DNA of 37,707 bases from NCBI RefSeq assembly GCF_015234215.1, contig NZ_JADEKP010000014.1:1-37707 (forward strand). The letters run 5' to 3'. Below the pieces are notes generated by a model that saw only the letters and a program-made list of their open reading frames with translations, made no database searches and was not told where the DNA came from. Source of the DNA: Clostridium chrysemydis (lineage in GTDB: Bacteria > Bacillota > Clostridia > Clostridiales > Clostridiaceae). The position numbers and the translations under genes are program-made. Below, in pieces: positions 10,778 through 19,944 of this stretch (the first letter of the stretch is position 1; each line of letters starts with the position of its first letter).

Positions 10778-11548
10778 ATGAATACGATATTTCAACCAAT
10801 AACGAATTTCTTAGCGATGATCTTTGAGAAACTTCATGGATTTATAGTATCTATGGGGATATCAGATGTAGGGTTAAGTTATGTTTTGGCTGTTATATTA
10901 CTAACAGTAATCATAAAAACTTTAGTATTACCGTTTAGTATTAAATCAGTTAAATCGACTAGAAAAATGCAAGAGTTTCAACCTCAAGTAAAGAAACTAC
11001 AAGAAAAGTACAAAAACGATCCACAAAAGGCAAATATGGAAATGATGAAATTATACAAGGAAAACAACATCAGTATGACAGGTGGTTGTCTACCAATGTT
11101 AATTCCACTTCCAATATTAATGGCTTTATATTATGTTTTTGCTTATAACATAAAAGGAATAGCTGGAGCATCATTTTTATGGTTACCAGACTTAGCTGGT
11201 AAGGATCCATTATATATTCTTCCTATATTAGCAGGTTTAAGTACATTTATACCATCATATTTAATGACTAAAGCTAACCCAGCTACTGAAAATACAGGTA
11301 TGAACATGATGCCTATGAATATAGGTATGTCTGTAATGATGGGATTCATGGCTATGAACTTCCCTTCAATCCTTGCAATTTATTGGGTAACTAGTGGAGT
11401 ATACCAATTAGTTCAAACATACTTCTTAAATGTTAAACCAATACAAGCTAAGAAGAAAGAACAAGCTGAAGAGGAAGAAGAGAAAATAAAATCTCAAACA
11501 AAATTTGCTATGCCAGAAGAGTATGCAAAGAAAAAGAAGAAAAAATAA
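10778..11548 (+). CDS. yidC: Membrane protein insertase YidC/SpoIIIJ family
   Basis: An Oxa1/YidC/Alb3 insertase that places proteins in the cytoplasmic membrane. The 256-residue product has about five hydrophobic segments: about 33-52, 98-122, 147-160, 180-200 and 203-217. A cytoplasmic coiled hairpin lies between the first two (MQEFQPQVKKLQEKYKND), and the tail is Glu/Lys-rich and ends in a Lys run. There is no clear lipoprotein signal peptide. The groove position that is usually Arg is Lys47 here (VIIKTLVLPF). The ribosome-binding site is GGGAGG. Alternative name SpoIIIJ, if it serves sporulation. Confidence 0.95.
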   Translation: MNTIFQPITNFLAMIFEKLHGFIVSMGISDVGLSYVLAVILLTVIIKTLVLPFSIKSVKSTRKMQEFQPQVKKLQEKYKNDPQKANMEMMKLYKENNISMTGGCLPMLIPLPILMALYYVFAYNIKGIAGASFLWLPDLAGKDPLYILPILAGLSTFIPSYLMTKANPATENTGMNMMPMNIGMSVMMGFMAMNFPSILAIYWVTSGVYQLVQTYFLNVKPIQAKKKEQAEEEEEKIKSQTKFAMPEEYAKKKKKK

Positions 11549-11600
11549 TTCAGACACTTAAATAAATGGGTAATATTATGAGAGTAGGTGGCTATGGTAT

Positions 11601-12221
11601 ATGAAATTTATTGAAATGACAGGTAAAAATGTTGACGAAGCTTTAGAAAAAGCATTATCTGAACTTAATGTTACTAAAGATAAAGTTATAGTTGATATTT
11701 TAGATGAAGGCTCTAAGGGATTTTTAAATGTATTTGGAGTGAAACCTGCTAAAATAAAGGTTACTGTAAAAAGAGACCATTTAGCGGAAGTAAAAACTTT
11801 TATTACTGATATGTTAGATAGTATGCAAATTAAAGCAGATATAGATATTAAGGAAGAAAATAATATTATAAATATTAATCTTTCTGGTCCTAAAATGGGA
11901 CTTATAATAGGATATAGAGGTGAAACTTTAGATTCTCTTCAATACCTTATATCGTTAGTTGCAAATAAGCATCACGAAGGACCATATAAAAAAGTAATAT
12001 TAGATACTGAAAATTACAGAGCTAAAAGGGAAGAAACTCTAAAAAGAGTAGCAACAAAATTTGCTAGAAGAGTTAAGAAAACAGGAAAAGCATATAAACT
12101 AGAACCTATGAATCCATATGAGAGAAGAATTATTCACTCAGCACTTCAAGATGATAAGTATATTACTACATATAGTGAAGGCGAAGATTCATCAAGAAGA
12201 GTTGTTATTGCTTTAAAATAA
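11601..12221 (+). CDS. jag: Jag/KhpB RNA-binding protein
   Basis: A 206-residue protein with the three-part Jag architecture. The Jag-N domain (1-52) contains GSKGFLNVFGVKPAKI, the KH domain has the GxxG-like GYRGETLDSLQYL around residue 110, and the C-terminal R3H domain has MNPYERRIIHSAL. Jag (KhpB) is an RNA-binding partner of KhpA, connected with cell division and small-RNA binding in Gram-positives. It lies 52 bases after yidC with its own AGGTGG ribosome-binding site and ends the rpmH cluster. Confidence 0.95.
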   Translation: MKFIEMTGKNVDEALEKALSELNVTKDKVIVDILDEGSKGFLNVFGVKPAKIKVTVKRDHLAEVKTFITDMLDSMQIKADIDIKEENNIININLSGPKMGLIIGYRGETLDSLQYLISLVANKHHEGPYKKVILDTENYRAKREETLKRVATKFARRVKKTGKAYKLEPMNPYERRIIHSALQDDKYITTYSEGEDSSRRVVIALK

Positions 12222-12232
12222 ATTGATTATTT

Positions 12233-12263
12233 AAGAAGTTCTTTTAAAAGAACTTCTTTTTTT
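12233..12263 (+). terminator. Intrinsic terminator after jag
   Basis: An 11-bp perfect stem (AAGAAGTTCTT / AAGAACTTCTT) with loop TTAA is followed by a run of seven Ts. It closes the rpmH-jag operon. Confidence 0.94.
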
Positions 12264-12379
12264 ATTATCAAAATTCTATAAAAATATTTTGAAGAAGCAA
12301 AGCTTTTGAAATGATAATTAAAATTAGTCTATAAAATGTAAAAAAGGTAAAAATATATAGGTAATAAAAGCTAAATATT

Positions 12380-12408
12380 TTGACTTATCAAATATAATTC
12401 TGTAAAAT
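12380..12408 (+). promoter_or_regulatory. Promoter of the mnmE-mnmG-rsmG operon
   Basis: TTGACT (12380-12385), 17 bases, TAAAAT (12403-12408). A second weaker possibility (TTGAAA-N18-TATAAA) begins at 12306. The 5' leader contains a perfect 9-bp inverted repeat (ATTTCCCAA 12421-12429 / TTGGGAAAT 12445-12453) without a T tract, and then an AAGGAGG ribosome-binding site. Confidence 0.7.
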
Positions 12409-12491
12409 TGATATTAGTTTATTTCCCAATATAACATAAAAATCTTGGGAAATTATAGGTCTTGAATATTTATTCCTAAGGAGGAATTTCG

Positions 12492-13871
12492 ATGAAAGAA
12501 TTTGATACTATATGTGGTATTGCAACGGCACAAGGTGAAGGTGGAATTGCAATAATTAGAGTTTCAGGAAGCAAAGCTATAGAGATTGTTTCTAAGATAT
12601 TTAAATCTATAAACAATTTTGATATAAAAGATATGAAAACTTACACTATGAAGTATGGAAATATTGTAGATATAAAAACTTGTGAAGTTATAGATGAAGT
12701 TATAATAAGCTTTATGAAAGGGCCAAGAAGCTTTACAGCAGAAGATGTAATAGAGATAAATTGTCACGGTGGTGTAGTTTCAACAAATAGAGTTTTAGAG
12801 GAAGTAGTAAAAGCTGGTGCTAGAATAGCAGAACCAGGTGAATTTACGAAGAGAGCTTTCTTAAACGGAAGAATAGATTTAAGTCAGGCAGAAGCAGTAA
12901 TAGATATTATAAATGCAAAGACTGATTTAGCTATGAAGTCAGCTGTTATGCAAAGTTCTGGGACACTTTCCCAGGAAATAAATAAATTAAGTAAATATTT
13001 ATTAGATGTTTTAGCTCACATTGAATATGATGTAGATTTTACAGAGGATGATGAAGAGCCAGATGCTTCTCTACCACCTAAAATAATAGCTAGCCTTACA
13101 GAAGCCACAAGCGAGATGGATAAGTTATTAAAAGGTGCTAATGAAGGGAAAATAATAAGAGATGGTTTAAGGATGACTATAATCGGTAAACCAAATGTAG
13201 GGAAATCATCACTTATGAATGCTCTATTACAAGAAAAGAGAGCTATAGTTACAGACATCCCAGGAACTACAAGAGACGTTATAGAAGAGTATATAAACTT
13301 AGATGGGATACCAGTTAAGATAACAGATACAGCAGGTATTAGAGAGACTGAGGACGTAGTTGAAAGAATCGGTGTTGAAAGATCTAAAGAAAAGATAGAA
13401 GAAGCGGATTTAGTTGTATTAATGCTTGATACTTCAAGAGAGCTAGACGAAGAAGATAAGGAAATAATCGAAGCTATTAAAGATAAAAAAGTAGTAGTTC
13501 TTCTTAATAAAATAGATTTAGATAGAAAAATAAATATAGACCAAATAGAAGGTTTAGAAAACAGAATAGAAATTTCAGCGATGACAGGCCAGGGAATAGA
13601 AGATTTAAAAGCTGAGATTAAGAGATTATTCTTTAACGGTGAAGTTGATAATGAAAGCTTAATAATAACAAATAACAGACACAAACAAGCGTTACTAAGA
13701 GCTTTAGAAAACTGTGAAGAGGCTAAAAACAGATTAAAAAACAACGAATATTTAGATTTAATTTCTATATATGTAACTTCAGGATTAAAAGCATTAGGAG
13801 AAATAACAGGTTCAGAAGTTGAAGAGGATTTAGTAAATAAGATATTTAGTGAATTCTGTGTAGGAAAATAG
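12492..13871 (+). CDS. mnmE: tRNA-modification GTPase MnmE (TrmE)
   Basis: Works with MnmG to place a carboxymethylaminomethyl group on U34 of certain tRNAs, using folate and GTP. The 459-residue product has the N-terminal folate-binding domain ([17 protein letters not shown]) and a G domain inserted in a helical domain. The G motifs are G1 GKPNVGKSS at 232-240, the DIPGTTRD switch, DTAGIRE and NKIDL. The invariant C-terminal CVGK carries the catalytic Cys. The ribosome-binding site is AAGGAGG, and the stop codon is 11 bases before mnmG. Confidence 0.98.
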   Translation: MKEFDTICGIATAQGEGGIAIIRVSGSKAIEIVSKIFKSINNFDIKDMKTYTMKYGNIVDIKTCEVIDEVIISFMKGPRSFTAEDVIEINCHGGVVSTNRVLEEVVKAGARIAEPGEFTKRAFLNGRIDLSQAEAVIDIINAKTDLAMKSAVMQSSGTLSQEINKLSKYLLDVLAHIEYDVDFTEDDEEPDASLPPKIIASLTEATSEMDKLLKGANEGKIIRDGLRMTIIGKPNVGKSSLMNALLQEKRAIVTDIPGTTRDVIEEYINLDGIPVKITDTAGIRETEDVVERIGVERSKEKIEEADLVVLMLDTSRELDEEDKEIIEAIKDKKVVVLLNKIDLDRKINIDQIEGLENRIEISAMTGQGIEDLKAEIKRLFFNGEVDNESLIITNNRHKQALLRALENCEEAKNRLKNNEYLDLISIYVTSGLKALGEITGSEVEEDLVNKIFSEFCVGK

Positions 13872-13881
13872 GAGGAAAAAG

Positions 13882-15771
13882 ATGAGATTTAAAGCTGAAG
13901 AATATGATGTAGTAGTTATAGGGGCAGGCCATGCTGGTTGTGAAGCAGCGCTAGCTTCAGCAAGAATGGGTTTAAAGACATTAATTTGTACTATAAACTT
14001 AGAAGCTATAGCAATGATGCCATGTAATCCTAATATAGGAGGAACTGCTAAAGGTCATTTAGTAAAAGAGATAGATGCTTTAGGTGGAGAGATGGGCTTA
14101 AATATAGACGATACATTCATTCAATCAAGAATGCTAAATACGTCTAAAGGACCTGCTGTTCACTCATTAAGAGCACAAGCAGACAAATTAAAATATCAAA
14201 AGAGAATGAAAGAGGTTATGGAGAGGGTTCCAAACCTTTATATAAGACAAGTAGAAATAATTGATTTAGTTACAGAGAACGGAAAGATAACAGGAGCAGT
14301 AGCTAAAACAGGCGCTATATTTGGATGTAAAGCTGCAATATTAGCAACAGGAACTTACCTTCAAGCTAAGATAATTATAGGTGATGTAAGCTACAGTAGC
14401 GGACCAAATGGATTATTACCAGCTAACGATTTATCACAAGCTTTATTAGACCTAGGAATAGCACTTAGAAGATTTAAAACAGGAACACCAGCTAGAATTA
14501 ACAGAAGATCAGTTAACTTTGAACCTATGGTAGAGCAAAAAGGTGACGAAAAAATAGTTCCATTTTCATTTATGAATGACAACATAGATAGAGAGCAAGT
14601 ATCATGCTACTTAACATATACTAATGAAAACACACACAAAGTTATAGCAGATAATATAGATAGATCTCCTATATATAATGGAAGTATATTAGGAATAGGA
14701 CCTAGATATTGCCCTTCAATAGAAGATAAAGTTATGAGATTCCCAGATAAAGATAGACATCAAGTATTCGTAGAGCCAGAAGGAGACGATACTTTAGAGA
14801 TGTATGTTGGAGGATTCTCTTCATCATTACCAGAAGATGTTCAAACTAAGATGATAAAAACAATAAAAGGGCTTGAAAACTGTGAAGTTATGAGAGCAGC
14901 TTATGCTATAGAGTATGATTCAATAGATCCAACTCAACTTAAATCAACTTTAGAATTTAAAAATGTAGAAGGTCTTTATGGAGCAGGTCAAATAAACGGA
15001 AGTTCAGGTTATGAAGAGGCGGCAGCACAAGGTATAGTTGCAGGTATAAATGCTGCACTTAAAATCAAAGGTGAAGAGCCTATGATTTTAACTCGTTCTG
15101 ATGCTTATGTTGGAGTTCTTATAGATGATTTAGTTACAAAAGGAACTAATGAGCCTTATAGAATGATGACATCTAGAGCTGAATATAGACTTCTTTTAAG
15201 ACAAGATAATGCTGACTTTAGATTAACTGAAATAGGTAAAAAGGTAGGACTTGTAACAGATGAAAGATATAATAGATTCTTAGATAGAAAACAAAACATA
15301 GAAGAAGAGTTAAATAGACTTAAAGAAGTTCAAATAACTAATAAGAGAGAAAACAACGAGATTCTAGAGAAGATAGGTTCAGCACCTCTTAATAAACCAA
15401 TGAGCTTATATGAACTAATAAAAAGAACAGAATTAAGTTATGAAAAGCTTAAAGAGTTAGACCCTGAGAGACCAGATTATAAAGATCACGTAGGAGAGCA
15501 AATCGATATAATAGTTAAATATGAAGGTTATATAACAGCTCAATTAGAGCAAGTTGAACAATTTAAAAAATTAGAAAAGAAAATGCTTCCTAAAGATATA
15601 GATTATAAAAATGTTAATGGATTAAGAGGAGAAGCTGTTTCTAAACTTTCAGATATAAGACCTGCAAGCATAGGTCAAGCGTCAAGAATATCAGGGGTAT
15701 CACCAGCTGATATATCAGTACTTTTAATTTATTTAGAATATCAATACGGGAAACAAAATAAAGAAGACTAA
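13882..15771 (+). CDS. mnmG: tRNA uridine 5-carboxymethylaminomethyl modification enzyme MnmG (GidA)
   Basis: The FAD- and NADH-dependent partner of MnmE in wobble-uridine modification. The 629-residue product has the N-terminal Rossmann motif [17 protein letters not shown] at 14-30, the [13 protein letters not shown] segment, the [10 protein letters not shown] and TGTPARI motifs, and the C-terminal helical domain. The ribosome-binding site AGGAGG overlaps the end of mnmE, so the two subunits are translated together. Confidence 0.98.
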   Translation: MRFKAEEYDVVVIGAGHAGCEAALASARMGLKTLICTINLEAIAMMPCNPNIGGTAKGHLVKEIDALGGEMGLNIDDTFIQSRMLNTSKGPAVHSLRAQADKLKYQKRMKEVMERVPNLYIRQVEIIDLVTENGKITGAVAKTGAIFGCKAAILATGTYLQAKIIIGDVSYSSGPNGLLPANDLSQALLDLGIALRRFKTGTPARINRRSVNFEPMVEQKGDEKIVPFSFMNDNIDREQVSCYLTYTNENTHKVIADNIDRSPIYNGSILGIGPRYCPSIEDKVMRFPDKDRHQVFVEPEGDDTLEMYVGGFSSSLPEDVQTKMIKTIKGLENCEVMRAAYAIEYDSIDPTQLKSTLEFKNVEGLYGAGQINGSSGYEEAAAQGIVAGINAALKIKGEEPMILTRSDAYVGVLIDDLVTKGTNEPYRMMTSRAEYRLLLRQDNADFRLTEIGKKVGLVTDERYNRFLDRKQNIEEELNRLKEVQITNKRENNEILEKIGSAPLNKPMSLYELIKRTELSYEKLKELDPERPDYKDHVGEQIDIIVKYEGYITAQLEQVEQFKKLEKKMLPKDIDYKNVNGLRGEAVSKLSDIRPASIGQASRISGVSPADISVLLIYLEYQYGKQNKED

Positions 15772-15788
15772 GCTTCAAGGAGGATATT

Positions 15789-16505
15789 ATGGAGTTTTAC
15801 AATATAATGAAAGAAGCTTGTGATGAAGTTTCAATGGATTTTAACGAAGAAAAGTATAATAGATTTATAAAATATATGAGATTGGTTCAAGAGTGGAACC
15901 AAAAGGTAAATTTAACTGCTATAACAGAAGATAATGAGTTTATTAAAAAACACTTTATAGATTGTATAAAAGCATTTAAAAGTGACGAATTAAAGAATGC
16001 AAAAACAGTAATTGATGTAGGAACGGGGGCAGGATTCCCTGGACTTCCTATAGCTATAATGGATGAAACTAAGGAGGTTACTCTTTTAGACTCTTTAAAC
16101 AAAAGAATAAACTTTTTAAATTTAGTAGTTAGAGAACTAGGTTTAAAAAATGTCTATACTATACATTCAAGAGCGGAAGATGGAGCTAGAAAAAAAGAAC
16201 TTAGAGAAACTTTTGATATAGCAACTTCAAGAGCTGTTGCTAATATGGCTGTGCTTTCAGAGTTTTGTCTTCCATATGTAAGAGTAGGAGGCTGTTTTGT
16301 AGCCTTAAAGGGGCCTGCAATAGAAGATGAACTAGAAGGTAGTAAAAACGCTTTAAGCGTCTTAGGTGGAAAGCTATTAGATGTAAAAGAGATAGTAGTT
16401 GAAGGAACTGATTTAAATCATAACTTAGTTATAGTTGAGAAGATTAAATCTTGTCCTAAAACATATCCAAGAAAAGCAGGGAATGTTACTAAAAAACCTT
16501 TATAA
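15789..16505 (+). CDS. rsmG: 16S rRNA (guanine-527-N7) methyltransferase RsmG (GidB)
   Basis: Methylates G527 in the 530 loop of 16S rRNA; loss gives low-level streptomycin resistance in other bacteria. The 238-residue product has the SAM-binding motif [14 protein letters not shown], the N-terminal helix pattern ending [11 protein letters not shown], and the KGPAIEDEL segment. The C-terminal [12 protein letters not shown] is the usual family end. The strong ribosome-binding site AAGGAGG lies 7 bases from the ATG, 17 bases after mnmG. Confidence 0.97.
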   Translation: MEFYNIMKEACDEVSMDFNEEKYNRFIKYMRLVQEWNQKVNLTAITEDNEFIKKHFIDCIKAFKSDELKNAKTVIDVGTGAGFPGLPIAIMDETKEVTLLDSLNKRINFLNLVVRELGLKNVYTIHSRAEDGARKKELRETFDIATSRAVANMAVLSEFCLPYVRVGGCFVALKGPAIEDELEGSKNALSVLGGKLLDVKEIVVEGTDLNHNLVIVEKIKSCPKTYPRKAGNVTKKPL

Positions 16506-16608
16506 AAATTTTAAAACAATTTGTCTTAATTAATATAAGCAAATTAAAAGGAAAGAAATGGTACACGACGAATTTAATATATAGATAAAAAACTGGAAAA
16601 TATAAGGG

Positions 16609-17406
16609 ATGGGTAGAATAAATATGAATAATCAAATAGTGAAAATCAATATCAATGAGATAATTCCAAATACATATCAACCAAGAAAATTTTTCAACGA
16701 AAATGCTTTAGAAGAATTATCTCAGTCAATAAGAGAGCACGGAATTATTCAACCGATAACAGTAAGAAAAAGAGGAGATGTCTTTGAATTAGTTGCAGGC
16801 GAAAGAAGATGGAGAGCAGCTAGGATTGCAGAACTTGAAGAGGTTCCTTGTAATATCGTAGATATCACAGATACTGAGTCAGCTGAAATTGCTTTATTAG
16901 AAAATCTTCAAAGAGAAGATCTTAATTTTATAGAAGAAGCCGAAGCTTATCATAATTTAATTCATGATCATAGATTCACACAAGATGAATTAGCTAAAAG
17001 AATGGGAAAAAAGCAATCAACTATTGCAAATAAGCTAAGAATTTTAAAGTTAAGTAATAACGTTCGTAAACTGTGTGTTGAAAATAATCTTACAGAGAGA
17101 CATGCAAGAGCTTTATTATCAATGCCAGATGAAAAGTTACAAGTTAAAGTTGTAAAAAAAGTTATAAAAGATAAACTTAACGTAAGACAAACAGAGGAAT
17201 TGATAAATAAAGAATTATTAAAGCTTGCAGGACAAGAATTAAACAATAAATCAAAGAAAAAAATAACATCAATTTTTCCAGCGAAGCTATATGTAAATAC
17301 GATAAAACAGGTTTTTGATAAATTTAATATTCCAGCTAAATACAAGATGGACGATCACGATGAGTATATTCAAATAACTGTGAATATACCAAAAAATAAG
17401 AAGTAA
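16609..17406 (+). CDS. noc: ParB-family nucleoid occlusion-like protein (Noc)
   Basis: A ParB/Spo0J-fold DNA-binding protein. The N-terminal domain has PYQPRKFF-like and GERRWRAARIAELEEVP motifs plus ENLQREDLNFIEEAEAY, the CTP-binding ParB signature. A helix-turn-helix (TQDELAKRMGKKQSTIANKLRIL) follows at about 125-148, then a C-terminal dimerisation region. Its position between rsmG and soj and its separateness from spo0J match Bacillus noc. The start is uncertain: ATG 16609 is given, but ATG 16624 (MNNQIVKIN) aligns better with the family start. Neither start adds an amphipathic membrane-targeting helix like that of Bacillus Noc. Confidence 0.85.
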   Translation: MGRINMNNQIVKININEIIPNTYQPRKFFNENALEELSQSIREHGIIQPITVRKRGDVFELVAGERRWRAARIAELEEVPCNIVDITDTESAEIALLENLQREDLNFIEEAEAYHNLIHDHRFTQDELAKRMGKKQSTIANKLRILKLSNNVRKLCVENNLTERHARALLSMPDEKLQVKVVKKVIKDKLNVRQTEELINKELLKLAGQELNNKSKKKITSIFPAKLYVNTIKQVFDKFNIPAKYKMDDHDEYIQITVNIPKNKK

Positions 17407-17411
17407 AATTC

Positions 17412-17451
17412 AAAAAAAGATGTAGGCTTACAGTAGTCTACATCTTTTTTT
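17412..17451 (+). terminator. Intrinsic terminator after noc
   Basis: A 14-bp perfect stem (arms 17412-17425 and 17438-17451, core AGATGTAG / CTACATCT) with a 12-base loop. The 3' arm ends in a T run. It separates noc from soj. Confidence 0.93.
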
Positions 17452-17529
17452 GCGTAAATTATTAAGAATATATTGATTTATATGTTTTAATCTTTCAATA
17501 TTATATAAATATATATATAATAAATATAT

Positions 17530-17574
17530 GGAGAGGGGGTGTAGAGTCCTAAGTTTAAAAGACTAGGGCTACAT
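17530..17574 (+). promoter_or_regulatory. soj leader: hairpin overlapping the ribosome-binding site
   Basis: The soj ATG (17575) has only a short Shine-Dalgarno, TAGGG (17564-17568). This lies in the 3' arm of a hairpin: TGTAG (17540-17544) pairs with CTACA (17569-17573), and TCCTA (17547-17551) pairs with TAGGG. A much better anti-SD match, GGAGAGGGGGTG (17530-17541), sits 34 or more bases upstream, where it cannot serve the ATG directly. This is consistent with a standby site or structure-controlled translation. Confidence 0.45.
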
Positions 17575-18336
17575 ATGAAAACAATTTGTATATTTAACCA
17601 AAAAGGTGGAGTTGGAAAGACAACAACTAACATAAACTTATGTTCATATCTTGCTATGTCAGGATATAAAGTTTTAACAATAGATATAGATCCTCAAGGT
17701 AATACTACTAGTGGATTAGGATTAGATAAGAGAAATTTGGAACTTTCAATGTATGATGTAATAACATCAGATGCGTCGTTAAGAGATGTAATAATACAAA
17801 GTGATTTAGTTTCAAATCTTTTTATTGCCCCATCTACTATGGAACTTGCAGGTGCAGAGGTTGAAGTTATAGGAAATGCAAACAGAGAAAGAATATTAAT
17901 TGATAAGATAGATGAAGTAAAAGATGATTATGACTTTATCTTTATCGATTGTCCTCCTTCTTTAGGTGTATTAACTATAAATGCTTTAGTTGCAAGTAAA
18001 TCTGTTTTAATACCAATTCAATGTGAGTTTTATGCACTTGAGGGAGTTGGTCAACTAATGAATACAGTTAAATTAGTTAAAAAGTCATTAAACGAAGAAT
18101 TAGATATAGAAGGTGTAATAATGACTATGTATGATTATAGAACTAATTTAAGTAATGAAGTATATAAAGAAGTTAAAAATTTCTTTGGGGATAAAGTATA
18201 TGAAAGCACAATACCGAGAAATATAAGATTAGCTGAATCGCCTAGTTTTGGATTACCTATAATGCTATATGATGAAAAATGCAAGGGTGCTGAATCTTAT
18301 TCGAAATTAACAAAAGAATTTTTAAAGAGACAGTAG
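17575..18336 (+). CDS. soj: Chromosome-partitioning ATPase ParA/Soj
   Basis: A ParA-type ATPase that works with Spo0J on parS for origin segregation and, in Bacillus, regulation of DnaA. The 253-residue product starts with the deviant Walker A motif KGGVGKTTT at 10-18. Walker A' and B regions (DIDPQGNTTSGLG near 38, FIDCPPSLG near 122) follow. The only possible start is the ATG at 17575, because an in-frame stop lies 33 bases upstream with no other start codon between. It is followed by spo0J after 15 bases. Confidence 0.97.
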   Translation: MKTICIFNQKGGVGKTTTNINLCSYLAMSGYKVLTIDIDPQGNTTSGLGLDKRNLELSMYDVITSDASLRDVIIQSDLVSNLFIAPSTMELAGAEVEVIGNANRERILIDKIDEVKDDYDFIFIDCPPSLGVLTINALVASKSVLIPIQCEFYALEGVGQLMNTVKLVKKSLNEELDIEGVIMTMYDYRTNLSNEVYKEVKNFFGDKVYESTIPRNIRLAESPSFGLPIMLYDEKCKGAESYSKLTKEFLKRQ

Positions 18337-18351
18337 TGTGAGGTGATATAA

Positions 18352-19218
18352 ATGGGGAAAAAATTTGGTTTAGGTAAAGGATTAGGAGCTTTGATTCCTG
18401 ATGAAATAGAAAAGCCTATCAAAAAAGAAGAAGTTAAGACTAACAATAACTTAATGATTCCTTTAAACAAGATTACTAACAATTCAGAACAACCTAGAAA
18501 ATTCTTTGATAAAGAAAATATAAGTGAATTAGCAGAATCAATTAAAAATCATGGTATTATTCAACCACTTATACTTAAGAAGCAAAAAAACAACTACATA
18601 ATTGTTGCAGGGGAAAGACGTTTTAGAGCAGCTAAAATGTTAGGACTTAAAGAGGTTCCGGCAATAATAATGGATTTAACTGAAAAAGAAATACTAGAAA
18701 TAGCTTTGATAGAAAATATTCAAAGAGAGAATTTAAATCCTATTGAAGAAGCTATTGCTTACAAAAAGTTATTAAGTGAATTTGATTTAACTCAAAATGA
18801 ATTAAGTCAAAGGATAGGAAAATCAAGAACAGCTATAACTAACACTATGAGATTAACAAATCTAGATTCTAGGGTACAACAATACTTAATAGAAAGTGTT
18901 ATAAGTGAAGGTCACGGTAGGGCTTTATTAGGAACTGATGATAAAGAACTACAATACAAATTAGCACAAAAGGTTATAGACGAAAAATTATCTGTTAGGG
19001 ATTTAGAAAGATTAATTAAAAAGATTTATAGTGAACCTAAAGATGAAAAAGAAAATAAAGAAGAAAGTCCGTATTACACTGATGTTAAGGATAGACTTCA
19101 AGATTATTTTGGAACAAAGGTAAATATTAATTCTAAACCAAATAAAAAGGGTAAAATAGAAATTGAATATTACTCAGATGAAGATTTAAACAGAATATTA
19201 GATTTGATGAATATGTAA
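18352..19218 (+). CDS. spo0J: Chromosome-partitioning protein ParB/Spo0J
   Basis: A parS-binding CTP switch protein that loads around the origin and recruits SMC. The 288-residue product has an N-terminal GLGKGLGALIPD (Soj-contacting) and the ParB box motifs QPRKFFDKE, GERRFRAAKMLG and ENIQRENLNPIEEA. An HTH (TQNELSQRIGKSRTAITNTMRL) and a C-terminal dimerisation domain follow. The ribosome-binding site is GAGGTG. Two perfect parS sites begin immediately after its stop codon. Confidence 0.97.
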   Translation: MGKKFGLGKGLGALIPDEIEKPIKKEEVKTNNNLMIPLNKITNNSEQPRKFFDKENISELAESIKNHGIIQPLILKKQKNNYIIVAGERRFRAAKMLGLKEVPAIIMDLTEKEILEIALIENIQRENLNPIEEAIAYKKLLSEFDLTQNELSQRIGKSRTAITNTMRLTNLDSRVQQYLIESVISEGHGRALLGTDDKELQYKLAQKVIDEKLSVRDLERLIKKIYSEPKDEKENKEESPYYTDVKDRLQDYFGTKVNINSKPNKKGKIEIEYYSDEDLNRILDLMNM

Positions 19219-19234
19219 TGTTTCACGTGAAACA
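19219..19234. other. parS: parS centromere site 1
   Basis: A perfect 16-bp palindrome TGTTTCACGTGAAACA, identical to the canonical Bacillus/clostridial parS. It starts directly after the spo0J stop codon and can be extended to 18 bp (ATGTTT...AAACAT). Confidence 0.97.
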
Positions 19235-19256
19235 TTTTGTATTTTTGAAATTTTGA

Positions 19257-19272
19257 TGTTTCACGTGAAACA
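19257..19272. other. parS: parS centromere site 2
   Basis: A second perfect TGTTTCACGTGAAACA, 38 bases centre-to-centre from the first. It lies just upstream of the ribosome-binding site of the following gene. Confidence 0.97.
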
Positions 19273-19295
19273 TCTTAGGAAGGACGGAAACTAAA

Positions 19296-19805
19296 GTGGA
19301 AAACGCATTAAATATTTTAAATCAATACTTACCATTTATAGTAATTGGAATGGGAGTAGTAATAGTAATATTATTAATACTAGTTATAGCATTATGGAAA
19401 TCTATGAACAAAATAGAGAGAAGATATAGAAAGTTAATGAGAGGTGCAGATAATAAAAATTTAGAAGCACTTATAAATGAAAAATTAGAAAATATTGAGG
19501 TTTCAACTCAAATAGCTGATGAAGCTATGGCACTAGCTAAAAATATTAAAGAAAACCTTAATGAGTGTGTTCAAAAAATTGCTATAATGAGATATCAAGC
19601 TTTTGATGATGTTGGAAGTGATTTAAGTTTTTCAATAGCAATATTAGATGGACATAACGATGGAGTTGTAATAACAGGTCTTTACGGAAGACACGATAGC
19701 ACAACTTATGCAAAACCTATAGATAAAGGTATATCAAGATATGATTTATCAGAAGAGGAACAATTAGTTTTAACTGAAGCAATTAAAAAACAAATAGTAA
19801 TATAA
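19296..19805 (+). CDS. DUF4446 family membrane-anchored protein
   Basis: A 169-residue protein with one N-terminal membrane segment (about residues 13-35: LPFIVIGMGVVIVILLILVIALW). A helical, probably coiled-coil region (40-90) and a small C-terminal globular domain follow. That domain contains the typical DUF4446 stretch MRYQAFDDVGSDLSFSIAIL, and DGVVITGLYGRHDS. The family is common right after spo0J in Firmicutes; its function is unknown. Start is GTG with AGGAAGG upstream. The two parS sites lie in its leader. Confidence 0.88.
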   Translation: MENALNILNQYLPFIVIGMGVVIVILLILVIALWKSMNKIERRYRKLMRGADNKNLEALINEKLENIEVSTQIADEAMALAKNIKENLNECVQKIAIMRYQAFDDVGSDLSFSIAILDGHNDGVVITGLYGRHDSTTYAKPIDKGISRYDLSEEEQLVLTEAIKKQIVI

Positions 19806-19812
19806 AAAAAAG

Positions 19813-19840
19813 CCTATCACTTAAGTGATAGGTATTTTTT
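19813..19840 (+). terminator. Intrinsic terminator after the DUF4446 gene
   Basis: A perfect 8-bp stem CCTATCAC / GTGATAGG with loop TTAA is followed by TATTTTTT. An A-rich tract on the 5' side could let it act for the minus strand too, against yyaC read-through. Confidence 0.9.
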
Positions 19841-19850
19841 ATATCAAATT

Positions 19851-19929
19851 AGAAGTTATATAAAGATAATATGATTTTTAATGGGGGATATGAAAATTAA
19901 AGAGAGTGATTATGCGTTATATAACTTCT
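19851..19929. repeat. Long-range perfect 13-bp inverted repeat with 53-base interior
   Basis: AGAAGTTATATAA (19851-19863) is repeated inverted as TTATATAACTTCT (19917-19929). The interior contains a GGGGG stretch and an ATG (19890) that opens a 23-codon frame ending inside yyaC (19961). The element lies between two convergent genes. No target-site duplication is visible, so neither a mobile element nor a terminator can be claimed. Confidence 0.5.
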
Positions 19930-19944
19930 TTACGAAATTAGCTT

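Noticed and set aside
13016-13744. Long minus-strand frame of 242 codons inside mnmE
   Set aside because: Ser/Leu/Ile-rich antisense shadow of a well-supported gene, no ribosome-binding site or family resemblance.
17528-17566. 12-codon upstream ORF before soj as a leader peptide
   Set aside because: No ribosome-binding site before its ATG and no regulatory codon content; the G-rich stretch is better explained as a displaced SD.
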